The notes: a model not told the origin generated them from the letters alone. Positions 24,376 to 34,303 are shown, counted from the first letter of the stretch. The stretch: DNA of 64,000 bases from Sapria himalayana (GCA_029783825.1 JAREIK010003107.1:189220-253219), one strand, 5' to 3'. Translations and numbers: made by a program.

Positions 24376-24525
24376 TAATAGGTTTTTACATACGTTTAAT
24401 AGGCTAAAACTCCACCCAAAAAATTCAAAGCCACAAAAACATTTTCACAGATATATAAAAATAGTTATTATAGACATGAACAAACAAAAATTAAAGTTGA
24501 TTGTCATACAACTTAAACAAAAATT
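24376..24525. other. Spacer between duplication units
   Basis: About 150 bp of single-copy AT-rich sequence. Nothing recognisable. Confidence 0.5.
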
Positions 24526-25243
24526 TAATTAAATAATTTTTTATTTTTATATTAAATTTAATAAAAATAGAAACTATAAATGAAAATTTTAAATTCAACA
24601 AAACAATATATTTAATAACTTATTCGAATACAATATTTTAAGTAACTAAACAAAAAAATAACAAGAATTATATTACATCTTATTAATCAATGTATATGCC
24701 GATTGTGCATAAGGTATAATCTATTAATGCATTGACGTTGCTTCTCTCCCTCTGCTCTTCTGATCACCAACTTTCAACTGTGAAAAAGTTGTCCGAGTCA
24801 TGATGTTTCATGTTTGTTAAAAAATCCCTTCACTTATACAAGCTTCGTATGGGAAACAATGCGGTACCAAATCTGTAAGAAATTTAAACTACTAAATCAA
24901 ATCAAAATAAATTAAAAAAAAACAATGTTTTGATTAATATATATTACTGCAGTAAATATGTACATATATACTAGCATTTCACTCGTACATATATTACTGT
25001 AGTATTTGTACATATAAATTGTAGTATTATGCGTACATATATACCGAGTACATAAAATACTACGGAATTATATGTACGTATATACTGACTATATACGTAT
25101 GTATATACCGCATATGTTGCAGTTCCTGCTGCTCCTGCTGTCACTGCCGCCCCTGCTACTACTGCTGCCGCTGCCACCACTGCCGCCACTACCACCGCTG
25201 CAACTACCGCTGCCAATGCTACTACTATAGCCGCCACTGCTTC
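24526..25243. repeat. Tandem duplication, unit 2
   Basis: Diverged second copy of 23,215-23,900, offset about 1.3 kb. It reproduces the AT-rich part, the TCCGAGTCATG phrase and the TACGTATATACTGAC block, then enters a second triplet-rich tract at 25,110 that the LTR at 25,244 interrupts. Confidence 0.8.
25239..25243. repeat. 5-bp target duplication of the large solo LTR, left
   Basis: GCTTC here and at 28,287-28,291. Confidence 0.75.
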
Positions 25244-26025
25244 TGTGACACCCCGTTCCCGGCCCGACCCATTTGGCGGATCCGAACCGAGTCCGGGATG
25301 CCACTAAAATCACTCAATCACTCAATCAAAATCATATCCTTGCGGAAGCGTTTTCAAATTTTGGGCAAGCCCATAAACACTTACATTTAACATAATACCT
25401 TTACAATGAAGGCCTTCTATGCCTTTTCAAAATGATTTCCAAAATAGATATCCAGAGTTCAAAATGTTTTTACAAAATATCAATGTTCAAAAAGAAACAT
25501 GACATGAATGATCAAGTTGGAGCATACTCCAAATTTACTTCTTTATGACTCGATGCTTCCCGATCTTGGGTCTGCTTTTGATCCCTATCTGTCACTCGGT
25601 ACCTGCGCATTGGTAAAACAATACGCTAAGCATTTTCATGCTTAGTGGTTCTATACAAACCCATTCCTCAGTTTCAGTTTAAATCAAATCATGCAATTGA
25701 ACAATTACAACTTTTAAATCTTTGTGGATGATCAATGTAATTACAATACATATACTTGTTTTAAATACAATCATTTATGGTTCAATGTCAGTACAAATTT
25801 ATGGTTCATTGATCATCAAAAAAAAAATACACTTTCATATTCAATAAATCATGCATTAATCAAATCATGCATATCTTTCAATTCCAATAATTCACAATCT
25901 CAAATCAATTCAGTTATGCAATTCAATTCAATTTTGCAATTCAATTCAATTCAATTATGACAATCAATTCAATTATGCCCTTAAAGAATTTAACCTATGT
26001 CTTCGATATACAGGATATCAGAGTC

Positions 26026-26161
26026 ACCGGCACGGTCCCGCTGGGCTGCAGGCCGGTATCAAACAGTTTTATAACCAGTACGGTCTCGCTGGGCTGCTGA
26101 CTGGTTATAAACAATCAATTAGTGAATACTACCGATACGGTCCCGCTGGGCTGCTGATCGG
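26026..26161. other. Three tandem stem-loops with a fixed 20-nt loop
   Basis: Three hairpins in a row. Loops at 26,032-26,051, 26,080-26,099 and 26,137-26,156 are each exactly 20 nt and nearly identical (ACGGTCCCGCTGGGCTGCTG, with two changes in the first and one in the second). The stems differ but stay paired: ACCGGC/GCCGGT, a 12-bp stem around CCAGT/ACTGG, and CCGAT/ATCGG. At three stem positions both partners change together. This is seen directly in the sequence; function is unknown. Confidence 0.85.
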
Positions 26162-26783
26162 AATGACACATCATTACAATGGTTCGCAGTACTGCTATTT
26201 GACCCTATTGGTATACCAATCTATCCTTAATACGAACTAAACGGTTAACATTCTATTAAGGGCGTTCAAATCCTTTATTGCAATATACATCACAATATAT
26301 ATATACATTTGTAAAATAGTTCACTTTCAATAGTTATTCCATTTTCATATGCAATCATTTTACAATCAATTTCTTCAAATCATTTTAAACAGTTCAATGT
26401 GCTTTCCTTATGCATTTAAAACAAGCATTTCAAATATTGAACGAAAATAGGGAAAAATAGAACAAACATGCAAAAACTTGAAACTAGGAATAGAAGTCAA
26501 TAGAACAAACCAAAAAGATTGTCGTGCTTTAATTCCTGTCCTGGGAATCTCGAACTCAACTCGGGCTTTCCTCCTCGTTAACTCCTAATCCATCATACAT
26601 ATTTCACAATCAAAGAATAACCAAAAAAAAAAATTACTTTTGCATTCTAGGATTTTTGGTTAGGGTTGATGTCTACCCAATACACCTCACTTGCCAAATT
26701 TTCTGGGGACAATTGAGTCATATTTTGATTATACATCCTTCACAAAAATTATATCTCTATGAGTCTATTTTTAGTAGGAATTT

Positions 26784-27410
26784 GAATCATCTCATTTGGA
26801 TCACCCAAACACAAGTTATGGCATCTTTATTCCAAACTGGTCAGTATGCCCAGCTCAATCAGTTCCTACTGTTTTTTTTTCTCAATTTCAGGGATCTTAA
26901 CTCCATAATTTGGTAATGATCCATTCTAATCATTTAAATCTATGGTTATCATGTTTCTCTTCCAATTGGAATCGTTCAATTTGGATCAATATAACTCAAG
27001 TTATTGCATTTTACATTCATACTACTCCAATTTGCAAAACAGATCAGATTGCTCTTACATATAGCTCAAACTTTGACAAATTTCTGGGAACTTTGAGGTC
27101 ATAATTTGCATATACTTCCTTCAAGTAAATTAGTATCCTAGAAGTCTAGTTTACCCAGAATTTTGAATCACTCAATTTGGATGAGTGAAACTCAACTTAT
27201 GGCCTAAAAACCAAAAGTACTTCAAAACACATGACAGTTGCAAAATTGAACCAGAAATTTATCCGAAACAGAGCATCACTTCAACGAATTTCTGGGTCCA
27301 ATTGGTTCCAAATTAGGATACCTTTTCTTCAGAGATTTTGTTCTACTATAAGTATATTGTACTTAGCAATTTGAATCACTCAATTTGGATAAGAAATGAC
27401 CAAGTTATGA
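26784..27410. repeat. About 195-bp internal repeat of the LTR
   Basis: The phrase GAATCACTCAATTTGGAT, followed about 10 bp later by a CAAGTTATG-like phrase, recurs at 26,784, 26,969, 27,165 and 27,373, spaced 185, 196 and 208 bp. The sequence between is more diverged. Apparent short open frames here are not conserved between units. Confidence 0.75.
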
Positions 27411-27986
27411 CTAAAACAAAAACATAGGTTTGAAAAAAAATTGACATCATCTCCTTTGAAACACCATAATTTCCCTCTTCGTGATTTTCTTCCAAAACAC
27501 CTCAAAACTTAAAATAAATCATGTCAATCACTCCTAATAACATCCTAATATCATCCTCAACCAATCACAAGCAAATCTCATGGATGATTAGGGTTTTTTC
27601 CCAACTCAAAAATCATAAAAAATAAAATTCTAGGGTTTGTGTTCTTACCTCTTTCACTTGGATATACTTTCTCTAACTTCTTCCATCTTCATTCTTGAAA
27701 AATCTTGAACAAAAATAAGAAATCACTCAAAAGTTTGATCTTCTCCCCTTGCCCTAGGTTTTCTCCTCTTTTTGCTCTCTCTCCTTCTCTCAAATATGAC
27801 TTTGGCAATTTGTGGTGTTCTAAGACCATTTTTGGTCTTTAAGTTAAACCTCTCCTAATGACTTGTTTGTCCCTAACTCAATAAATCATTTTTTTCTTTT
27901 TTTCTTTTTTTGGCACTTAAGTCTTCTATTTCTTCCTTTAACATTTAATTTACTTTGGCATTTAATCCCATTCTATTTCATTTTAT

Positions 27987-27992
<6 letters not shown>

Positions 27993-28037
<45 letters not shown>
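27993..28037. repeat. (TTA)n microsatellite
   Basis: About 15 perfect triplets inside the LTR. Confidence 0.95.
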
Positions 28038-28038
<1 letters not shown>

Positions 28039-28286
28039 TTCCTTTAGGTTCTCATTTTACAAATTCTAACTTTGTCCTTTACACTTGGATTAATTTTCGG
28101 GTTCAATCAATTTCTCATTTTAACATATAACATTTAATCATACGCTTACATATTTATTTCACATTTCACAATTTATCGGTTTTCCTGGAAAAACCCAAGT
28201 TTGACTCACTTCATACCTGAAATATATAATAAAAACTATTATATAAAAAAAATTCTAGGGTATTTTTTTTTTTTTGGGGTGTTACA

Positions 28287-28410
28287 GCTTCTGCTGCCAC
28301 GACTACCGCCAATGCTGCCGATACTGTCACCACTACTGTCACAACTGCTACCACTAGCTGCTACTGCTGCTGCCGTCGTTGCCCCCCTTGCCGGTGCTGC
28401 CAATGCATGC
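28287..28410. repeat. GCC/ACT triplet-rich tract 2, right part
   Basis: Continuation of the tract at 25,110-25,243 after the LTR. It shows that the LTR entered an existing copy of the triplet repeat. Confidence 0.8.
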
Positions 28411-28419
28411 CATTGCCGG

Positions 28420-28448
28420 AATATTTTTCCTGTAATGGGAAAAATATT
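28420..28448. other. Inverted repeat next to the triplet tract
   Basis: AATATTTTTCC (28,420-28,430) pairs perfectly with GGAAAAATATT (28,438-28,448) across 7 nt. Followed by about 180 bp of unremarkable AT-rich sequence to 28,631. Confidence 0.6.
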
Positions 28449-28631
28449 TAAAAGGCTATGAAGCCATTTTCTTGTTGTCGTGCTGCAAATGGATGATTGA
28501 CCCAATATTGATTAAAGAAAGTTACATGCAATATAAAATGACATAATAATAACATTTTCCCCCATAAGTCATAAAAAAAAGGAAGGACTGACATGAACAT
28601 TTTAGTTCATTGCCAAGAAAGCTTTTTGCAA

Positions 28632-28779
28632 TCATGGAGAACCAACTTGATCAAAGAAGAGTCGTAGCTTTGATTTAGTTTTCAAGTTGAAACTAGCAGA
28701 TGATGCATTTTCACAATCAAACAACCTATTTTGTTTCACATCAGCAAGGTGCACATCAATTGCTCTCAATAGTTTTTTC
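28632..28779 (-). pseudogene. Exon-like segment, unidentified
   Basis: On the minus strand a polypyrimidine tract, TTTCTTTTTCTTCTAG, ends at 28,780 and is followed by an open frame that runs to a TGA at 28,632. It would encode a normal-looking, non-repetitive peptide of about 48 residues containing KKLLRAIDVHLADVKQ and ending FFDQVGSP. That combination resembles the last exon of a host gene. I do not recognise the family. It lies about 620 bp downstream of the MED8-like fragment on the same strand, but I cannot show that it belongs to MED8. It could be chance. Confidence 0.4.
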
Positions 28780-29254
28780 CTAGAAGAAAAAGAAAGATAA
28801 CACTGAAGCTTAAGATTGAATCAATGAACATATACAAACACTTTTCAAGTTATTTAATGTGTGGAAGAACACAACCTCCAGCTATCCGCTATGAACTTAG
28901 GACAGTTTTAAATCTGGATAATCCTTTTTGTGCAGAAGCCATTTTCATATTGAACCAGACATTTGCATTGAACCAGCTTTGTGCACAAATAGAGCAAAAA
29001 ACTAAAATGGACTCATCTTAGAGTTATATCTATTGTCTTTAATCCTCGAACAATTGCTACAATTAGTAATAGTCAATTCTAAAATATTTTTTCTTCAACA
29101 TTTTGGTTATTCATGGTTGCAGAATCTATTTCAATTGCATCTTTAAACATACAACACCCACTCCAATCGTCCAGTATTTTCTTTCTTAGAGTTGATGTTT
29201 GTGCATCTGAATATGCATTAAAGAGGGACTATTAGGTTGAGAAAAAATTATTTT
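28780..29254. other. Intergenic or intron-like sequence in block A
   Basis: About 475 bp without a supported gene. Short direct repeats of TTGAACCAG occur at about 28,950-28,975. The + frame at 28,824-29,021 has no recognisable homology. Confidence 0.4.
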
Positions 29255-29431
29255 TGTTCGGGAGTAAGCATCGAAGTCTTCTAGAATACGACTGATTGCT
29301 TTGTAAAGACGGATGGTTCTAGACTTCACTCCCTCCAAGTTGAGTTGCAGCAGTATTGCCTGGTTGAGCTTCTCCGTGGCAGCATATTGCTGGAGGTTTT
29401 GCTGCTGCTGCTCTGGCAAGCCAACTTCCAT
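29255..29431 (-). pseudogene. Fragment resembling Mediator subunit 8 (MED8), N-terminal part
   Basis: MED8 is a subunit of the Mediator head module, which links transcription factors to RNA polymerase II in the nucleus. The minus frame starts MEVGLPEQQQQN at 29,431 and continues with EKLNQAILLQLNLEGVKSR and LYKAISRILEDFDAYSRT, matching in order the N-terminal helix region of plant MED8 as I know it (a Gln-rich start, LNxAxxxxLNLExVKxR, then LYKAIxRILEDFDAYxRT). After the last Thr the similarity ends and the frame runs into KIIFSQPNSPS and a stop at 29,186, so only about 59 residues of a protein several hundred residues long are present. It sits in a transposon block next to a TNPD relic, which suggests a captured gene fragment, but a degraded host copy invaded by transposons is also possible. 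Confidence 0.75.
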
Positions 29432-29600
29432 TGTGTAAGAAGCTTGCATGTGCTGTTTACATTCAATTTTTGTTAGAAACCAACTTCCATTTTTGTGCCT
29501 GCTATAAATTTAATGAAAATGTAATGCATGTGTTGTTTACATTCAATTTTGTAGAAAATATAATACATTAATGAAGGTGAAGCACATAAGAAGCTTGCAT
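29432..29600 (-). repeat. Local duplication upstream of the MED8-like frame
   Basis: TGCATGTGYTGTTTACATTC occurs at about 29,446 and 29,526, and AAGAAGCTTGCATG occurs at about 29,438 and 29,588; CCAACTTCCATT is also repeated. On the minus strand GCGGGTGAGTTC at about 29,606 looks like a 5' splice donor, so this stretch may have been a leader intron. Confidence 0.6.
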
Positions 29601-29849
29601 GAACTCACCCGCTTGATTCTCTATTCTCACTTTGGTTTCACAATGCAGTGCTCCGAAAATTCGAATTATTTTTTTGATATAATTTTGATCAAGGAAACAC
29701 TGTAAAAAAACCATTTGTTTCTAAAGAAGCATTTAATGATTTAGTGTAGAAGCTCCAGAGATAATCTCAATCAGTTCTATCGTGATTGAAGCTTTATAAG
29801 TCATGTGAAGAAAAACCTAGTTGGTCGATACTAGTTCGAAAGAAAAGAA

Positions 29850-29890
29850 CTGAGAGAGTGAGTGGGAGAGAGAGAGAGACCTATATAAAT
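29850..29890 (-). promoter_or_regulatory. Putative promoter: TATA box and CT-rich start region
   Basis: On the minus strand ATTTATATAG (29,881-29,890) is followed at once by GTCTCTCTCTCTCTCCC, the usual plant arrangement of a TATA box with a pyrimidine patch. It lies about 430 bp upstream of the MED8-like frame on the same strand and is followed by a possible splice donor at about 29,606. This may be the original gene promoter carried along with the fragment. Confidence 0.5.
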
Positions 29891-30670
29891 GAGAGCGAGG
29901 CGGCCTAGTAATTCCCTGGCATTTTTGCTAAAACTATCCATGGCTACCATCCTGGCTCCCTTTTCATTGCAGGCAATCTCAAGCACTACGTTGATGGTTG
30001 AACAAGACATGGAATGAAAAAAAACATAATAAAATTTGTTTTTTATGGGAGAGGAATATTACGGCATAATTGCTCTATTTGAGAGAGTGAGGTTGCTTAC
30101 ACAGGAGAACTAAAACTTGGTCAGATTTTGAAGCATTTCACCCTTTGTTTCTCCTACTTCAATCTCGTAAGAATCTAACTCACCCATCTTTCCACCATAT
30201 TGGCTGATTCACATTATTTCTCCACTACCTGTCACATACACAAATTTGATAACAAAATTTGGAAGGGACACATACAAGCAATATGAGTAATGAGGGAATA
30301 GAAAAACAAGCCTACATATTGCAACAGTAATGGTGAATGAAGTATAAGCAATTAAATTCAAGCAAAATGAGTTCCTCCAATTCACTTTTGTATTTTCACT
30401 AGATAAATTATCCAAAAGCTGAAAAAAAAGAATAAATGGAGAGATCAACAACATACACAACATTAAATATTAAAAAATATTTCAATAAGAAAAAGATAAT
30501 TCAAGTATGTTATGATCAAAATTAACTAGGATAATTACACTTACACAAATTACAATCAAATAATCACATGTCAAATAATCACCAATGTTACATTTTAAAA
30601 GACTATCCAACAACTAGCAGCTTGGGCCTCCTGTAAGATAGAACAGCATGATCGGGCAGAGAGATGAAAA
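29891..30670. other. Unassigned sequence in block A
   Basis: 780 bp between the promoter-like site and the TNPD relic. A + strand reading starting MATILAPFSLQ at about 29,940 stops after about 25 codons and a minus frame at 30,209-30,463 is hydrophobic and AT-rich; neither is supported as a gene. Confidence 0.4.
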
Positions 30671-31649
30671 GCACTATCACACTGAGTAAAAAATCTCATC
30701 GAAATCTTCTAGACAATGTAGGCATGTCAACATACTAGTTGTACTCCATCCAAACATCATATAATATCTTGGAAAGTCATTTATGGTATACATGAGGGTA
30801 GTGCGCATCTGAAAATTTTTCCATTTAGAAATATCATAAGTTTGAACCCTAACACCCCAAAGACTTTTCAACTCCGCTATCAATGGTTGCAATAAAATTT
30901 TGCATTTTGCTTGTATTGAGCATGTTCACATATTTTACAACTATTAAGGTCACTGTCATTACCCCAGTATATCATACAATTGTTCAAACATTAATGAATG
31001 ACCTGTACGGGTAATTTAAATCTTCTAACTAAGTTTGTTGTGCTGCAGGAATCCAATGGCATTAGATTTTATTTTGGCAACAATTCTTGAATTTAGACAT
31101 ATCATCAAATCATGCCTGTGAATACTTGTGTCTGCACTTTAAATTTAACATCCTCACAGCTAGAAAAAGTTGAGTATGCTTAGAAATTCTCTCATTTACA
31201 AGTTTGTCTCCAGCTTTAATCATGTCATAGAAATTTTTTGCCTCGGCATTTGTATCCTCATTCGGGTTGAATCCAGCAACCACTGCATCAAAAACCATTT
31301 TATGGTATGTAGTGTGATTAATATTATCTGAGACTATCTAATTAGTTTTACTTACTGACACCCATACTAAACTAGAAAACTTCTGTTGGACTTGCTTCTC
31401 ACTATGAAACATAGTAATCTGCCACAAAATCATTTCTATACAAATGTATCTTCACAGTTTCAACATTCAAAAACTTTTTATTCTGACATTTAACTAAAGT
31501 GCAATGACACCTTATATCTGTACCACTATTCACACACTCAAGATGTCTCAGATCAAACACAACAAATTCATCAACTTTATCCCCCCATTCATTAGAGAAC
31601 ATTCCTTTACAATTCGACCATTGTACATCCATTCAGAATCATCTTCCAT
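30671..31649 (-). pseudogene. CACTA transposase TNPD (TNP2) relic of block A, internally deleted
   Basis: TNPD is the En/Spm transposase that binds and cuts the element ends. From the ATG at 31,649 the protein begins MEDDSEWMYNGRIVK, then a frameshift leads into CHCTLVKCQNKKFLNVETVK and HLYRNDFVADYYV, the transposase-associated domain (PF13963). A later frame (31,298-31,110) has FDAVVAGFNPN, NAEAKNFYDMI and KHTQLFLAVRMLNLK, and 30,892-30,677 has PLIAELKSLWGVRVQTYD and TLMYTINDFPRYYMMFGWST, the core of the Transposase_21 family (PF02992). Comparison with element B shows a loss of about 400 bp at about 30,898, which removes the region B has at 49,510-49,930. Several stops and shifts make it non-functional. 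Confidence 0.9.
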
Positions 31650-31679
31650 AACTAGTTAAAAAATCATTTTATTTAACAA

Positions 31680-32124
31680 ACATAATTATCTCTTATTATA
31701 GTTATATATAATTATATATAATTATATAGATATTTATTTAGATATACAAATATTTATATATAGTTATACACATATAGTTCAAAATAATGTTGTATATTGT
31801 TATACATGTAATTATAAATATAGTTACATGTGGATATACATATAGTTAAATGTATATTTATACATGTATGTTTATATATTTGTTCATTTAATTTTATATA
31901 TTTAAACATATAGTAATGTATAGGTATAGATATAGTAAAATACTTTTTTATATACTCTATATACAAGTATATATTAAATATAAACTATAAATTTAATACA
32001 TAAATATAATTTTGCATAAACTTTTAAAGTTATACACATTGTAAGATACAATTATTTATAGTTATATATAATTTTACATTTAATATATATAGTTATAAAT
32101 AGGTATATATAATTAAACATATTG

Positions 32125-32212
<88 letters not shown>

Positions 32213-33720
32213 TCATACAAGTAGTTATAAGTAGTTATACATAAATATATACAACGTAATAATCAAATATTTTGATTTAATTTTATGAATATATATGTAT
32301 ATATAGTTATATATACTTATATAAACATTTATTGAGATATACAAATATTTATATATAGTTATACACATATAGTTAAACATAATGTTCAATGTTGTTATAA
32401 ATGTAATTATAAATTTTGTTACATATGGTTATATATATAGTTATACATATAGCTGACGCATATTTATACATGTAGGTTTATATATTTGTTCATTTAATTT
32501 TTTATATTTATACATATAATAATGCATATGTATTGATATAGTAAAATACTTTTTTATAAACTACTATATACAAGTATTTATTAGACATAAGCTGTAAATT
32601 TAATATTTAAATATAATTATGCATAAAACTTTTAAAGTTATACTCATAGTAAGATACAATTATTTATAGTTATATATTATTTTATATATAATATATATAG
32701 TTATAAATAGTTATATATAGATATATTCATACGAGTATTATAAGTAATTATGCATAAATATAAACAACGTTATAAAAAAATATTTTTATTTAATTATATG
32801 AATACATATATGTATATATAGTTACAAATATAGTTAAATTTAATTATATAGTGCTACATAGTTATACAAATATTTATATATAGTTATACACATATATTTA
32901 TAAATTGTATGTAGTTAAAGATATAATTATATATAACATTTATATAGGTGTACATTAAGTAAAATATGCTTATATATAGTTATATGTTAGTATACATATA
33001 GTATTTTTTTAGAAATATAGTTATATAGAAATATACATATAGTTATACATTATTATATAGTTACAAATTAGTTAAACAAAGTTATAAATATAGTTATAGA
33101 AATAGGTTACTTTATTATAAATATAGTTATAAATACTTTTATATAAAATGGCATAAGATTATATAATTAAACACGTGTATCTATATAATATTTGTGAATA
33201 AAATATTTTTATAAATGTTACATAAATATTATTATATTTATATGTAACACTTTTATAAATAATATAGAGTATATATATATATATATATATCACATTTTTA
33301 TAAATATTATAAATATTCTATATTTATATAAAAAAATATGTAATATAAATATTTACAAAAATGTATAATTATTTAATATTATATAATTGTTATATTAAAA
33401 AAATATATATGGATAGGTTAATGTAAATTATGTATAGATATTCATAAACATTAATACATATGTATAAATATTTATATATAACATTATATGTTTATATAAA
33501 CATATCAATGTGTATTTATAATGTAATACGTTTATATATATTAAAGTATATACATTTATACATAATGTCATATGATTATATAAATATATAAAAGTTTATA
33601 TATACAGTTATAGACATTTAAGATTAACATTATATAAAAGTTGTATTTAACATTATTCATTTTATAAATTAAAATATAGACATTTATACATAATGTCATA
33701 TGATTATATAAATATAAACA
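31680..33720. repeat. AT-rich TATAGTTATACATA-type tandem array of block A
   Basis: About 2 kb built from ATAGTTATA-like words. A longer unit of about 594 bp is visible: the stretch from 31,741 recurs from 32,335, each time with ACAAATATTTATATATAGTT, TATTTGTTCATTTAAT and AGTAAAATACTTTTTTATA in the same order. A third partial start lies at about 32,868. The same array is present in element B at 51,540-53,230. The small open frames are not conserved. Confidence 0.85.
32127..32212. repeat. Compound (AC)n(AT)n microsatellite
   Basis: About 30 AC units run into about 12 AT units inside the AT-rich array. Element B lacks it at the matching place. Confidence 0.95.
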
Positions 33721-34030
33721 ATTAACATTAAGATTATTCAGATGCAAATATTCTGTAATTGAAATCAAAATCAATAAAACACTAAAATTTTAAACAGTAG
33801 AAGAACAAAGATTAAACTGAAAAATTATTGTTTAATTAATTGTGGCGAGTCAAAATCATGATAGTTTAAATGAAATTGAAGTAAAAATGAAGAAATTCGG
33901 AGGAGAAATAAAAAAAAACTAATACCCAAATATACGGAAAAAAATGAAATTTTGATTGTCTATATATAATTCAGAGAGATGGAGATATGTATATGCAATT
34001 TGAAGGAGAAGAACAAAGAAACTCTTACTT
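33721..34030 (-). other. Conserved flank of block A beyond the AT-rich array
   Basis: Matches 53,371-53,650 of element B in order, with phrases such as AGTAGAAGAACAAAGATTA, CGGAGGAGAA versus CGAGGGAGAA, and ATTCAGAGAGATGGAGATAT versus ATTCAGAGAGACGAAGATAT. Homology stops at about 34,025 and TAGA satellite begins at about 34,045, so the outer 300 bp that B has are missing. It is upstream of the transposase on the minus strand. Confidence 0.75.
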
Positions 34031-34270
34031 GGATTTAGAAGAATAGTAGATAGACTGAAAGATAGATAGAAATATAGATAGATAGATATAAAAATAGAAA
34101 GATAAACAGATAGATTGATAGATAGATAAAAAGATAGATAAATAGAAGAAAAATAGAGAGACAAATATATAGATATATATATATATATATATATGTAAAG
34201 ATAGATAAAAAGATAGATAGATAGGTAGATAGATAGATAGACAAATGATAAATATATAGACATATAGATA

Positions 34271-34272
34271 GA

Positions 34273-34303
<31 letters not shown>
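34271..34303. repeat. (AAAT)n microsatellite
   Basis: Eight consecutive AAAT-type units replacing the AGAT unit locally. Confidence 0.9.

Larger units (their letters stand above)
25244..28286 (-). mobile_element. Solo LTR, 3,043 bp, probably Ty3/Gypsy
   Basis: Starts TGTGACACCCC and ends GGGGTGTTACA, so it has TG...CA ends in an 11-bp inverted repeat with one mismatch. GCTTC flanks it on both sides as a 5-bp duplication, and the triplet-rich tract it splits continues at 28,287. Ends of this form and a length near 3 kb are usual for long plant Gypsy LTRs. It has no gag-pol interior, so it looks like the product of recombination between two LTRs. On the minus strand a GAGAGAAGGAGAGAGAGC tract (about 27,790) followed by GAGGTAAGAACAC (about 27,650), a likely splice donor, suggests transcription in that direction. 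It also contains three covarying stem-loops, a roughly 195-bp internal repeat and a (TTA)n run. Confidence 0.83.
22752..34030 (-). mobile_element. CACTA (En/Spm) block A, rearranged and right-truncated
   Basis: The left end is CACTACAATAAAAATCCC at 22,752, the classic CACTA terminus, directly against satellite. The interior holds repeated subterminal motifs, a duplicated 1.3 kb segment, a nested solo LTR, a MED8-like fragment, a TNPD transposase relic on the minus strand and an AT-rich tandem array shared with element B. The right side stops near 34,030 where homology with B ends and TAGA satellite begins; no matching TAGTG end is visible, so the right terminus seems lost. Whether the left end and the transposase relic belong to one element or to two joined elements is uncertain, because the left subterminal motifs differ from those of B. 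Confidence 0.75.

Noticed and set aside
23999..24532. 177-residue Ala/Thr-rich + frame
   Set aside because: Direct reading of an imperfect GCC/ACT triplet tract; the second copy of the tract does not preserve the frame.
27863..28069. 68-residue + frame in the solo LTR
   Set aside because: Produced by T-rich and TTA-repeat sequence in the LTR.
29930..30010. + strand peptide starting MATILAPFSLQ as a captured transit-peptide exon
   Set aside because: It stops after about 25 codons and no splice donor or family match supports it.
30209..30463. 84-residue hydrophobic minus frame
   Set aside because: AT-rich, no motif, and no counterpart in element B.
34010..34050. TAGTAG near 34,040 as the missing right CACTA terminus of block A
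   Set aside because: Only six bases agree with the left end of B, and TAG words are everywhere in the satellite; no 3-bp duplication was found.
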